The notes below the pieces were generated by a model, which was not told the origin of the DNA, made no database searches, and saw only the letters and a list, made by a program, of their open reading frames with translations. 32,510 nt of DNA from NCBI RefSeq assembly GCF_020164595.1, contig NZ_JAIQZE010000017.1, positions 1-32,510 of the forward strand, given 5' to 3'. This DNA comes from Psychroflexus longus (GTDB lineage Bacteria; Bacteroidota; Bacteroidia; Flavobacteriales; Flavobacteriaceae). Below are positions 24,821 to 32,378 of the stretch, piece after piece; the first letter of the stretch is position 1; each line of letters opens with the position of its first letter. The position numbers and the translations under genes are program-made.

Positions 24821-24844
24821 AAAACCTGCCTTTCAGCAGGTTTT
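24821..24844. terminator. Bidirectional terminator between the polysaccharide unit and the yceI gene
   Basis: The arms AAAACCTGC (24821-24829) and GCAGGTTTT (24836-24844) pair perfectly around CTTTCA, with A/T runs on both sides. It ends the polysaccharide unit on the plus strand and the MarR-nitroreductase-YceI unit on the minus strand. Confidence 0.85.
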
Positions 24845-24867
24845 CTCAATCAATCAAAAACAAATTT

Positions 24868-25440
24868 TTAAAATTTTAAACTGATATCTAGATCAAATTC
24901 ATCATAAATTGTTTTGTCTCCCAAATTATCGAAAAAGGATCCAGAACCATATCTTACGTTATACTTGGTTCTATCAATGGTAAGATTTGTTGTAGCTGTA
25001 TTGCCATTCATTTTTAAGTCGAATGCAATAGGATTTGTTTCACCTTTAATAGTTAAATCTCCAGAAATTCCATAAACATCTCCTTTTTTAGCTACAGTTG
25101 TAATAACAAATTTTGCAGTTTTGTGATTTTCGACTCCAAAAAAATCATCAGATCTTAAATGACCCATTAAGTCATTCCTGCTATCACCTTCTAAATCTGT
25201 GACGTCAATAGTGGTCATATCTGCAATAAACTCACCACCAACCAATTCATCATTTTCCATTAAGAAGAAACCTTCTTTTAAGTTGATCGTTCCTTCATGA
25301 GAACCAGTAAGTTTCTCACCTACCCATTTGATAGTACTTGCTTCAACATTAATTTTTTTCTTTTCAACGGCAGTAGTAAATGCTACTAAAGTAAAGATTG
25401 CTGTTAGCGCTAAAGCGCTTTTTAATACATTCATTTTCAT
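24868..25440 (-). CDS. YceI-family periplasmic lipid-binding protein
   Basis: This 190-residue exported protein has a Sec signal (MKMNVLKSALALTAIFTLVAF, cleavage near residue 25) and a YceI lipocalin-like barrel. The family pattern is clear: ASTIKWVGEKLTGSHEGTINLKEG near the start, MTTIDVTDLEGDSRNDLMGHLRSDDFF in the middle, and LTIDRTKYNVRYGSG at the end. Members bind polyisoprenoids or other hydrophobic molecules. It is the last gene of a MarR-nitroreductase-YceI series, 29 bases after the nitroreductase, which suggests induction under the same stress. Confidence 0.93.
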   Translation of the reverse strand: MKMNVLKSALALTAIFTLVAFTTAVEKKKINVEASTIKWVGEKLTGSHEGTINLKEGFFLMENDELVGGEFIADMTTIDVTDLEGDSRNDLMGHLRSDDFFGVENHKTAKFVITTVAKKGDVYGISGDLTIKGETNPIAFDLKMNGNTATTNLTIDRTKYNVRYGSGSFFDNLGDKTIYDEFDLDISLKF

Positions 25441-25469
25441 GGTTTTAAATTTTAAGATTTGTGTTTATA

Positions 25470-26102
25470 TTAAATTCTTGTAAATAATTCTTCTTTTGAT
25501 TTTCTTACCTTCTTTTCATTCTGTAATTCATCTTTCTCACTTCTATACCCTATTGTTGTAAGTGCAACAGACTTTAAATTTTTAGACTCAAGGTGAAGTA
25601 GCTCATCAAACTCATCTGGGTTGAAGCCCTCCATTGGACATGCATCTATTTTTAATTCCGCTGCTGCAGTTAATAAATTACCTAGAGCAATATAGGCTTG
25701 ACGTGAAGCCCAGACTTCTTTCATTTCTTGTGAAAAGGTCAGAACTGAATTTTGAATCATCTCTTTAAGACCGTTAAATTCTTCAACTGGCTTGTTTCTA
25801 GTTTTGCTATTGTTCTCGATAAATTTGTCAAGGTATGCCTGATCTATATCAGTTCTATAAGCGAATACCAATAAACATGATGAGTCTGTAATTTGCGGCT
25901 GACCGAAAGCTGAAGATTTGAGTTTATTTATTACTTCTGGATCTTTTATCACTATAACTTCATAAGGTTGCAATCCATATGATGAAGCAGATAATCTTAT
26001 AGATTCAAGTAAAATTTCAAGATTCTCATCAGATACTTCTTTTTCAGGATTGAATTTTTTTGTAGCGTAACGCCAGTGTAACTTTTCAATATAAGTATTC
26101 AT
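25470..26102 (-). CDS. NAD(P)H-dependent nitroreductase (NfsB-like)
   Basis: This FMN-binding oxidoreductase of 210 residues reduces quinones or nitro compounds. RYATKKFN (about 11-18) is the phosphate-binding start of the fold, and SASSYGLQPYEVIVI (about 38-52) the typical core. SRQAYIALGNLLTAAAELKIDACPMEGF is the conserved central region that shapes the active site. Physiological substrates are unknown. It is 16 bases downstream of the MarR gene and 29 upstream of yceI. Confidence 0.92.
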   Translation of the reverse strand: MNTYIEKLHWRYATKKFNPEKEVSDENLEILLESIRLSASSYGLQPYEVIVIKDPEVINKLKSSAFGQPQITDSSCLLVFAYRTDIDQAYLDKFIENNSKTRNKPVEEFNGLKEMIQNSVLTFSQEMKEVWASRQAYIALGNLLTAAAELKIDACPMEGFNPDEFDELLHLESKNLKSVALTTIGYRSEKDELQNEKKVRKSKEELFTRI

Positions 26103-26118
26103 AATTTTTATTTTAGTT

Positions 26119-26571
26119 TTAAGTTCTTAGTTTATTTAGTAGAGTATTAAGCTGTTTTAATTCATCTTGAGATAAGTTTCCTGTCAGCATGGACTCAGAT
26201 TCATCTACTACTTCGTTTATGATTTCCAGAGCTTTCTGACCTTCTTCAGTAATCATGATATCAACTTTTCGCCTGTTGGATTCACACTGCTCGCGTTGAA
26301 CAAAATTTTTCTTAATCAATTTGTCCACAAGTCGTGTTGTATTACTCATTTTGCTTATCATCCTTTCCTGGATGGTTTGAAGAGAACAAGGATTCCCTTT
26401 CATACCCTTCAGGATTCTCAAGACATTGAATTGCTGAGTAGTAATATCGAATGGTTTCAAACTAGATGTAATTTTATCTGTAATCCAATTTCCAGTATAG
26501 AGTAAATTAAGCAAGGCTCTTTTACTCTCTGGAAGTTGTTTAGAAATTTTAAGTTCTTTTTCGATTATCAT
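26119..26571 (-). CDS. MarR-family transcriptional regulator
   Basis: This 150-residue dimeric winged-helix regulator has ITTQQFNVLRILKG (about 43-56) leading to the recognition region ERMISKMSNTTRLVDKLIKKNFV and the wing EQCESNRRKVDIMITEEG. It heads the unit with nitroreductase and yceI and probably represses it until an electrophile or drug is sensed; the inducer is unknown. Cys62 and Cys96 could be redox sensors, but this is speculation. Two small inverted repeats in its own promoter (26577-26602) are candidate operators. Confidence 0.92.
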   Translation of the reverse strand: MIIEKELKISKQLPESKRALLNLLYTGNWITDKITSSLKPFDITTQQFNVLRILKGMKGNPCSLQTIQERMISKMSNTTRLVDKLIKKNFVQREQCESNRRKVDIMITEEGQKALEIINEVVDESESMLTGNLSQDELKQLNTLLNKLRT

Positions 26572-26576
26572 GTACT

Positions 26577-26602
26577 TACAATTGTTGTAGATACAAATGT
26601 AT
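26577..26602. promoter_or_regulatory. MarR promoter with two inverted repeats
   Basis: TACAATTGTTGTA (26577-26589) is an inverted repeat TACAA-N3-TTGTA, and ATACAAATGTAT (26591-26602) is ATACA-N2-TGTAT. The minus-strand -7 box TACATTTG (26601-26594) lies inside the second repeat. The first falls between it and the ATG at 26571, near the expected transcription start. This layout fits autorepression by the MarR protein; binding is inferred. Confidence 0.6.
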
Positions 26603-26733
26603 ATTCTTAATCCTCTGCAAAAATTAAAGACTTTGTTAAATTTTACCGAAATAATTTATTCATAATTAAGGGTGAAATCGCACTATATGTAAGGATTATT
26701 GTATTTTTACATCATAAATATCAAATTAAAGAA

Positions 26734-27045
26734 ATGGAAAATTTAAATGAAGAAAAATGGGTAGAAGGATTAAAGACTTCCAAAAACTCTGAAATTATAG
26801 ATGTAAGGACTCCAGCAGAATTTAATGAAGGCTATATAGAAGGTGCTAGACTTATCAATATCCAAGATACTTCCACATTCATGAAAGAAGTTGAGCAACT
26901 TCAAAAAGACAAAGATTATTATGTCTACTGTAGATCTGGTCGTAGAAGTGAGATGGCTTGTCAGATAATGGAAAAAGCTGGAATTGAGAATGCGTTTAAC
27001 CTTGAAGGAGGAATTATTGACTGGAGTGGTGAAGTAAAAAGATAA
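26734..27045 (+). CDS. Cytoplasmic single-domain rhodanese
   Basis: This 103-residue rhodanese domain has no signal peptide. The active-site loop CRSGRR has Cys66, expected to carry a persulfide. IIDVRTPAEFNEGYIEGARLINI is the CH2A-type motif and NLEGGIIDWSG the C-terminal signature. It could act as a sulfurtransferase or sulfur carrier; the partner is unknown. It is followed after 2 bases by a second rhodanese that is a lipoprotein, so the pair is one operon spanning two compartments. Confidence 0.93.
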   Translation: MENLNEEKWVEGLKTSKNSEIIDVRTPAEFNEGYIEGARLINIQDTSTFMKEVEQLQKDKDYYVYCRSGRRSEMACQIMEKAGIENAFNLEGGIIDWSGEVKR

Positions 27046-27047
27046 TA

Positions 27048-27434
27048 ATGAGAATTTTGGTAATATTTTTTTTATTGAGTTCTATTATGTCTTGTGAAAA
27101 TAAAAGTGGAGCTACGCTTTTAACTTCTCAGGAGATGAAAGAGCTTATCACTTTGGACTCTGTTCAATTGATTGATGTGAGATCTCTTGAAGCTTTTCGT
27201 GAGGGACATCTAGAAGGTGCACAAAACTTGGTTTATGATGATGAGTTTGTTCAAAAAATTAAAAATTTAGACAAAAACAAACCAGTAGCCGTTTATTGCA
27301 GAACAGGAAGACGGTCTGAAGAGTGTTCAAAAATTTTAGAAAAAGCTGGATTCAAAAAAATATACCAACTCAAAGGGGGCTTAACTCAATGGGAATTTGA
27401 AGATGAGCTTGTAAGAGATACAATAAGCCAATAA
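27048..27434 (+). CDS. Rhodanese-domain lipoprotein
   Basis: This 128-residue protein has a short signal and lipobox (SIMSC, Cys16), placing its single rhodanese domain outside the cytoplasm. The active loop CRTGRR holds Cys84. IDVRSLEAFREGHLEGAQNL and QLKGGLTQWE are the standard motifs. It resembles its upstream neighbour and may be a diverged duplicate adapted to the periplasm. The role is unknown, perhaps sulfide or thiosulfate handling. Confidence 0.93.
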   Translation: MRILVIFFLLSSIMSCENKSGATLLTSQEMKELITLDSVQLIDVRSLEAFREGHLEGAQNLVYDDEFVQKIKNLDKNKPVAVYCRTGRRSEECSKILEKAGFKKIYQLKGGLTQWEFEDELVRDTISQ

Positions 27435-27480
27435 TATACCTTACAAACTTCAGAATACGTTATTATTCATCAGAAAAAAA

Positions 27481-27488
27481 TATATTTG
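27481..27488 (+). promoter_or_regulatory. Bacteroidota -7 promoter box (TATATTTG) of dnaN
   Basis: This is an exact TAnnTTTG match, 22 bases before the dnaN start at 27511. Confidence 0.55.
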
Positions 27489-27510
27489 CATAGATTAATA
27501 TACCTAAAAT

Positions 27511-28632
27511 ATGAAATTTATAATTTCCAGTACATATATGTTGAAAAATCTCCAAACACTTGGAGGCGTAATCAACAATAACAATACGATGCCAATTTTG
27601 GATAATTTTTTATTCGAATTGAATCATAACTCACTTAAGATTTCAGCATCGGATTTGGAAACAACGATGAGTGCAAAACTTGATGTCGAATCGAGTGATG
27701 AAGGAGAAATTGCAGTACCTGCCAGATTGCTTCTAGATACGCTGAAGTCGTTCCCAGAACAACCATTGACTTTTCATAAACTAGACAACCATACTATAGA
27801 AATCAGTTCTGAGCAAGGCAAATATGCTTTAGCCTACGCTAATGCCGAAGATTTTCCTACTCCTGTCAGTATAGAAGACGCAAGTCAGACTGTTTTAGTT
27901 GGAGATATCTTAGCAACAGCAATCAACAAAACTATTTTTGCTACTGGTAACGATGATTTAAGACCGGTGATGAATGGTGTTTTTTTCAGATTTACTGAAG
28001 ACGCTTTGATTTTTGTCGGTACAGATGCTCATAAGTTGGTGAAATATTCCAGAACAGATATCAAAACTGATAAACCAGCCGAGTTCATTATGCCCAAAAA
28101 GCCTCTCAATTTGTTGAAGGGAGTTCTTCTTGGCAGTGAGGAAGATGTACAAATTGAATTTAATGAGTCGAATGCTAAATTTAGCTTCGAAAATGTTGAA
28201 TTAACTTGTCGTTTGGTAGATGGGAAATACCCAAATTATGAAGCTGTAATCCCCAAAGAAAATCCAAACGTTTTGACAATTGATCGCTCTTTATTTTTGA
28301 GTTCAGTAAGACGTGTGTCCATTTTCTCGAATAAAACAACACACCAAATCAGATTGAAAATAGCTGGAGCAGAATTAAACATTTCTGCAGAAGACCTTGA
28401 CTACTCCAATAAAGCTGAAGAACGCCTGACTTGCGATTACCAGGGAGACGATTTAACGATTGGTTTTAACTCCAAGTTTTTAACTGAAATGTTGAACAAT
28501 TTAAATTCTGACGAAATAAAAATCAAAATGAGTTTACCCAACAGAGCAGGAATTCTTACTCCAGTTGATGGGTTAGAAAATGGCGAACATATTACTATGT
28601 TAGTCATGCCAGTGATGCTCGGTAATCAATAA
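27511..28632 (+). CDS. dnaN: DNA polymerase III subunit beta (sliding clamp)
   Basis: This 373-residue protein forms the dimeric ring that tethers the replicative polymerase and repair enzymes to DNA. It begins MKFIISSTYMLKNLQTLGGVI and ends in the conserved MLVMPVMLGNQ, and the length suits the three-fold clamp repeat. VDGKYPNYEAVIPKEN in the middle is a strong DnaN signature. It has its own -7 box and terminator, so it is transcribed alone; no dnaA or recF is adjacent, and I see no replication-origin features nearby. Confidence 0.97.
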   Translation: MKFIISSTYMLKNLQTLGGVINNNNTMPILDNFLFELNHNSLKISASDLETTMSAKLDVESSDEGEIAVPARLLLDTLKSFPEQPLTFHKLDNHTIEISSEQGKYALAYANAEDFPTPVSIEDASQTVLVGDILATAINKTIFATGNDDLRPVMNGVFFRFTEDALIFVGTDAHKLVKYSRTDIKTDKPAEFIMPKKPLNLLKGVLLGSEEDVQIEFNESNAKFSFENVELTCRLVDGKYPNYEAVIPKENPNVLTIDRSLFLSSVRRVSIFSNKTTHQIRLKIAGAELNISAEDLDYSNKAEERLTCDYQGDDLTIGFNSKFLTEMLNNLNSDEIKIKMSLPNRAGILTPVDGLENGEHITMLVMPVMLGNQ

Positions 28633-28657
28633 GTCATTTCTATAATATCAAATACAA

Positions 28658-28686
28658 AAAACAGCCTCCACTTAGGAGGCTGTTTT
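28658..28686. terminator. Bidirectional terminator between dnaN and the DUF4870 gene
   Basis: The arms AAAACAGCCTCC (28658-28669) and GGAGGCTGTTTT (28675-28686) pair perfectly around ACTTA. It follows dnaN by 25 bases and also lies downstream of the convergent DUF4870 gene. Confidence 0.9.
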
Positions 28687-28745
28687 ATTTTAACAAACTA
28701 AATCATATCATTTTATCAACTTAGCTTTAATCAGAGTTTATTTAA

Positions 28746-29105
28746 TTAATTGAAAAATTTGATGCTTAGCGGATAATGAGTTGGATTTCTATCATTGGCT
28801 TTTATAGCATTAACAATTGGAAAAATTAAAGTAAGTAATGCAACACCGGCAAGAATCACAAAACCAACCAGAATTAACATTAATGGCACTGCAACCAAAG
28901 CAGCCAAAAACATGGTCAATTGGAAATTTAGAATTTGCTTTCCTTGCTTATCCATGTGCTCTATTTTATCTTTTTGAGTTAACCAAATCACTAAAGGGAC
29001 AATGAATCCACCAAAACCTGTAAATAGGTTGATTAACTGTGAAAGGTGGAGGAAAAGCAACATTTGACGATCTTCTCTCAATATAGGGTCTTGATATACT
29101 TCCAT
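28746..29105 (-). CDS. DUF4870 (Tic20-like) small membrane protein
   Basis: This 119-residue protein has a soluble start (MEVYQDPILREDRQML) and about three hydrophobic segments: FLHLSQLINLFTGFGGFIVPLVIWL (about 18-42), then LTMFLAALVAVPLMLILVG and VILAGVALLTLIFPIVNAIKA. The core pattern (histidine-containing helix, VPLVIWLTQKDK, then QGKQILNFQL) is typical of DUF4870. The function is unknown. A short inverted repeat AGACC-TTG-GGTCT (29122-29134) lies 17 bases upstream of its start codon and might be a regulatory site. Confidence 0.88.
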   Translation of the reverse strand: MEVYQDPILREDRQMLLFLHLSQLINLFTGFGGFIVPLVIWLTQKDKIEHMDKQGKQILNFQLTMFLAALVAVPLMLILVGFVILAGVALLTLIFPIVNAIKANDRNPTHYPLSIKFFN

Positions 29106-29229
29106 AATTTCTTTTTTTAATTAGACCTTGGGTCTTGATTTATGTTACATAAATTAACAATTAAATCTTAAATAATAGACTTAAGTTTCAATTCTATTAG
29201 AAAAACAATTCAAATTAAAAAACAGGCTG

Positions 29230-29237
29230 TAAATTTG
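29230..29237 (+). promoter_or_regulatory. Bacteroidota -7 promoter box (TAAATTTG) of mnmE
   Basis: This is an exact TAnnTTTG match ending four bases before the mnmE ATG at 29242, the same spacing as at the efflux regulator. It suggests a leaderless or nearly leaderless transcript. Confidence 0.6.
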
Positions 29238-29241
29238 TAGC

Positions 29242-30654
29242 ATGATAAATAAAGACACCATTGTTGCACTTGCCACCGCATCTGGAAGTGGCGCTATTGC
29301 TATTATACGTATAAGTGGAGAAAAGTCTCTTGAAATTTGTTCTCCGCTTTTCTATGCTAAAAATGGCATTTCAATTTCAGATCAAAAAAGTCACACCTTA
29401 CAGTTAGGAACTATTAAAAACGGCGAGCGTATTTTGGATGAAGTCTTGGTCAGTGTATTTAGAGGTCAACGCTCCTATACTGGAGAACCTACCGTTGAAA
29501 TCTCTTGCCATGGAAGTTCATTTATCCAAAAGGAAATCATTCAATTATTAATTCAAAAGGGCTGTCGCTCCGCTCAACCAGGTGAATTTACCTTAAGAGC
29601 ATTCCTTAATGGAAAAATGGATTTAAGTCAGGCGGAGGCCGTTGCCGATTTGATTTCCAGCGATAATGCCGCCAGTCATCAATTGGCCATGCAGCAAATG
29701 CGTGGCGGTTTCACCAATCAATTACAGGAACTGAGACAAGAACTTTTAGATTTTGCCTCTTTGATGGAACTTGAACTCGACTTCTCTGAGGAAGATGTTG
29801 AATTTGCCAATCGGGAGCAGTTTCAGGCTTTAGTTTTAAAAATTCAGAAAGTCCTCTCTCGGCTTATTGACTCTTTCGCTGTAGGAAACGTCATTAAAAA
29901 TGGAATTCCTGTGGCTATTGTCGGAGAGCCAAACGTAGGAAAATCTACTTTACTCAATGCATTGCTTAATGAAGAAAGAGCTATTGTAAGTGAAATTGCA
30001 GGAACTACCCGCGATACCATAGAAGATGAGATTTCTATTGGTGGCATTGGCTTTAGATTTATCGATACGGCTGGAATTCGGGAAACCAAGGACACCATTG
30101 AAGGTCTTGGGATTGAACGCACCTTCGAAAAAATTAAGCAATCGCAGGTCATTATCAAATTAATAGACACTCCAAAAGTTTTTGATCATAAGCATCAACT
30201 CATTGTTAAAGAGTGGGATCGCGTCAAAGAAGACATCACTCAGCTCAAAGAAGCCTTTCCTGAGCGTCCTTTCCTCCTACTCGCTAATAAGGCGGACCTG
30301 CTTACCGAGAAGAATAAGGAACAACTGAGAACAGACTTTAAAGATTTACTTTTCATTTCAGCCAAAGAAAAAACAGGGATAGAAACTATCCAGGATCAAT
30401 TATTAAGCTACGTAGATGACGGCGCTTTACGCAATAATGATAGTATTGTCACCAACTCCAGGCATTACAATGCCCTGCTGCTGGCTATGGAGGAAATCAA
30501 CAAAGTCCAGGAAGGCCTGAATCAAGGTTTGACCACTGACTTACTCGCTATCGATATTCGTCAGGCCTTATATCATTTTGGTGAAATTACAGGGGAAGTC
30601 ACCAACGACGAACTTTTAGGAAATATATTTGCGAATTTCTGTATCGGAAAGTAA
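29242..30654 (+). CDS. mnmE: tRNA uridine-5-carboxymethylaminomethyl(34) synthesis GTPase MnmE
   Basis: This 470-residue GTPase works with MnmG to modify the wobble uridine of certain tRNAs. The N-terminal folate-binding domain starts DTIVALATASGSGAIAIIRISG, which fixes the start codon. The inserted G domain has G1 GEPNVGKS (228-235), the GTTRDT G2 motif (254-259), DTAG (275-278) and NKAD near 351. The C-terminus ends in FCIGK, with the conserved Cys needed for activity. The gene is intact, although its last 18 bases look like an integration site for the element that follows. Confidence 0.97.
   Translation: MINKDTIVALATASGSGAIAIIRISGEKSLEICSPLFYAKNGISISDQKSHTLQLGTIKNGERILDEVLVSVFRGQRSYTGEPTVEISCHGSSFIQKEIIQLLIQKGCRSAQPGEFTLRAFLNGKMDLSQAEAVADLISSDNAASHQLAMQQMRGGFTNQLQELRQELLDFASLMELELDFSEEDVEFANREQFQALVLKIQKVLSRLIDSFAVGNVIKNGIPVAIVGEPNVGKSTLLNALLNEERAIVSEIAGTTRDTIEDEISIGGIGFRFIDTAGIRETKDTIEGLGIERTFEKIKQSQVIIKLIDTPKVFDHKHQLIVKEWDRVKEDITQLKEAFPERPFLLLANKADLLTEKNKEQLRTDFKDLLFISAKEKTGIETIQDQLLSYVDDGALRNNDSIVTNSRHYNALLLAMEEINKVQEGLNQGLTTDLLAIDIRQALYHFGEITGEVTNDELLGNIFANFCIGK
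30637..30654 (+). other. Candidate chromosomal attachment site at the 3' end of mnmE
   Basis: The last 18 bases, TTCTGTATCGGAAAGTAA, encode FCIGK and the stop. From memory the attachment site of Salmonella genomic island 1 in trmE (mnmE) is TTCTGTATTGGTAAGTAA, which would match 16 of 18 positions. A tyrosine recombinase lies about 600 bases downstream. No second copy is visible in the window, so use as an attachment site is inferred. Confidence 0.5.
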
Positions 30655-30719
30655 TATACTTTCCTTTAATACCTAACTAGCTGTTTTTATTTACTTTAAA
30701 GCTATTTATTTTCTTTTAT

Positions 30720-30791
30720 TTGTTGCTTAACTTCTCTTTTTAAGCTATAATTGTTGTCTATTCGTTGCCTATTTAGTGGATTTGTTGCCTA
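30720..30791 (+). repeat. Cluster of four 10-bp direct repeats (TTGTTGCCTA-like)
   Basis: TTGTTGCTTA (30720-30729), TTGTTGTCTA (30751-30760), TCGTTGCCTA (30762-30771) and TTGTTGCCTA (30782-30791) lie on one strand between mnmE and the excisionase-like gene. Short repeated sites in this position are typical of integrase arm-type or excisionase binding sites; binding is inferred. The 218-base gap after mnmE otherwise holds nothing I recognise. Confidence 0.6.
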
Positions 30792-30872
30792 AAATAGCCA
30801 ACTGAGAAACAAGGATAAATCATGCACCATATTGCCCCATGTTGCACCTTATCTTTAAAAGTAGCACCAAAT

Positions 30873-31223
30873 ATGAGTACCAATTTACACATCCCGAAAA
30901 CTTGTGAGTACTGTGGAAATCTTTTCACAGCACGGACAACTGTAACACGATATTGTTCTCACAAATGTAACAGAATACACTACAAGCAGATCAAAAGAGA
31001 ACAAAAGGTCAAAGGAGCTTTAGCGGAAACGCATCAAAAGACTTCAATACCTCAACCTTCAGCAAGTAATCCAGAAAACATTTCAAACAAGGATTTTTTA
31101 AGTGTTTCAGAAGTGTCCAAACTTATAAGGATGAATAGATGGACCATCCAAAGAATGATCAAACGAGGACAGCTAAAAGCAGTTCCATTTGGTCGCAAAC
31201 ATATTGTTTCAAAAGTCAGATAG
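30873..31223 (+). CDS. Zinc-ribbon and excisionase-like HTH protein, probably frameshifted at its C-terminus
   Basis: From the ATG at 30873 this is 116 residues; an ATG at 30822 would add 17 without known motifs. Cys11, Cys14, Cys28 and Cys32 (CEYC ... CSHKC) look like a zinc knuckle. FLSVSEVSKLIRMNRWTIQRMIKRGQLKAVPFGRKHIV (about 75-112) is a MerR/excisionase-type helix-turn-helix. It probably controls excision or integration by the recombinase behind it. The frame ends SKVR-stop. Adding one A to the run at 31211-31214 changes this to SKSQIENLFNQ with a stop at 31241-31243, four bases before the recombinase ATG, which looks like the original end. Confidence 0.75.
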   Translation: MSTNLHIPKTCEYCGNLFTARTTVTRYCSHKCNRIHYKQIKREQKVKGALAETHQKTSIPQPSASNPENISNKDFLSVSEVSKLIRMNRWTIQRMIKRGQLKAVPFGRKHIVSKVR

Positions 31224-31247
31224 AAAACCTCTTTAATCAATAGCCTT

Positions 31248-32341
31248 ATGAAAGTAACATTAAGAGAGCGCGAGAAAAACGGAAAATAGCCTTGTACCTT
31301 GATTACTACCATAAAGGCAAAAGAAAAACTGAGTATCTAAAATTATACCTGTCTCTCAATCCAAAGACGAAGGCTGAGAAAAACCTCAACAAACAAACCC
31401 GTGAGCTTGCTAAAACAATATGTGCTCAAAGACAAATCGAGATACAAAACGGACATTACGGATTTCAGGACATTGAGAAATTAAAGGGAAGTTTTACTAC
31501 TTACTTATCTGCATTGGCCGATAAAAGAAATACCAGTCTTGGCAATTACGGAAACTGGAGCAGTATGCTCAAGCATTTAAAAACCTTCCATCCTTCAGAT
31601 ATTAGTTTCGATCAACTTAATTCAAATTTCGTTGAAAGATTCAAAGAATACCTAGACAAAGAAGCGATTGGAAAAGCTAAAAAACCACTTTCCCAAAATT
31701 CAAAATACTCCTACTTCGGTAAATTTACCTCAGCTTTAAAACAAGCGGTAAAAGATGGGATACTCAAGGTAAATCCTGCTACTAATGTAAAAGGCTTCAA
31801 ACAGGGAGAACCACAAAGGGAATTCCTTACCCTTGAAGAACTACAAAAAGCGGTAAATACAGAATGCGAATTGCCAGAATTGAAAAAAGCATTTATCTTT
31901 TCCGCCCTTACCGGGCTTAGATGGTCAGATATCGAAAAAATGAAATGGTCAGAAATTCAACATTCTAAAGAAATGGGATATTACGTTAGGTTTACTCAAA
32001 AGAAAACTAAGGGAACAGAAACCTTACCTATCTCAGATCAAGCCTACGGATTACTTGGAGAACCTCAAGATAAAGACGAGTTAGTTTTTAGAGGTCTTAA
32101 TTACAGTGCTTGGTCAAATCTTAAGTTACAGCAATGGATGTTGAAAGCTGGAATTACGAAAACCATCACTTTTCATTGTGCTAGACATACCTATGCTACA
32201 CTTCAACTAACTTTAGGAACTGACATTTACACAGTCTCAAAACTTTTAGGGCATAAAGAATTACGAACCACTCAGATTTATGCTAAAGTAATTGATGACA
32301 AAAAGCGTGAAGCGTCTAACCGCATCAAACTGGATTTATAA
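31248..32341 (+). CDS. Tyrosine recombinase/integrase, N-terminal frameshift
   Basis: This is a phage-type site-specific integrase of the Bacteroidota family. The long frame is 349 residues from a TTG at 31292. An ATG at 31248 gives MKVTLREREKNGK and then TAG; adding one A to the run at 31284-31287 joins it as NGKIALYLDYYHKGKRK, the usual N-terminal (arm-binding) strand of the family. The SAM-like core domain is about 65-170. The catalytic set (349-residue numbering) is complete: Arg210 in LTGLRWSD, Lys238, His295-Arg298 in HCARH, His321 in LLGHKE and Tyr330. The catalytic part is therefore intact, while the start is disrupted by deletion, recoding or a read error. Confidence 0.85.
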
Positions 32342-32378
32342 TGAGTAGAGATTTATTTTCCGACCTGTTATACATTGA
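32341..32378 (+). pseudogene. Start of an island gene cut off by an insertion sequence
   Basis: An ATG shares one base with the integrase stop (TAATG) and opens MSRDLFSDLLYID before reaching the presumed IS end near 32379; beyond it the frame runs only to a stop at 32407-32409. The tight coupling to the integrase suggests a real second gene, interrupted after about 13 codons. The sequence is too short to identify. Confidence 0.4.

Noticed and set aside
27435-27510. Replication origin beside dnaN
   Set aside because: There is no dnaA gene and no cluster of DnaA-box-like sequences; only a promoter is visible.
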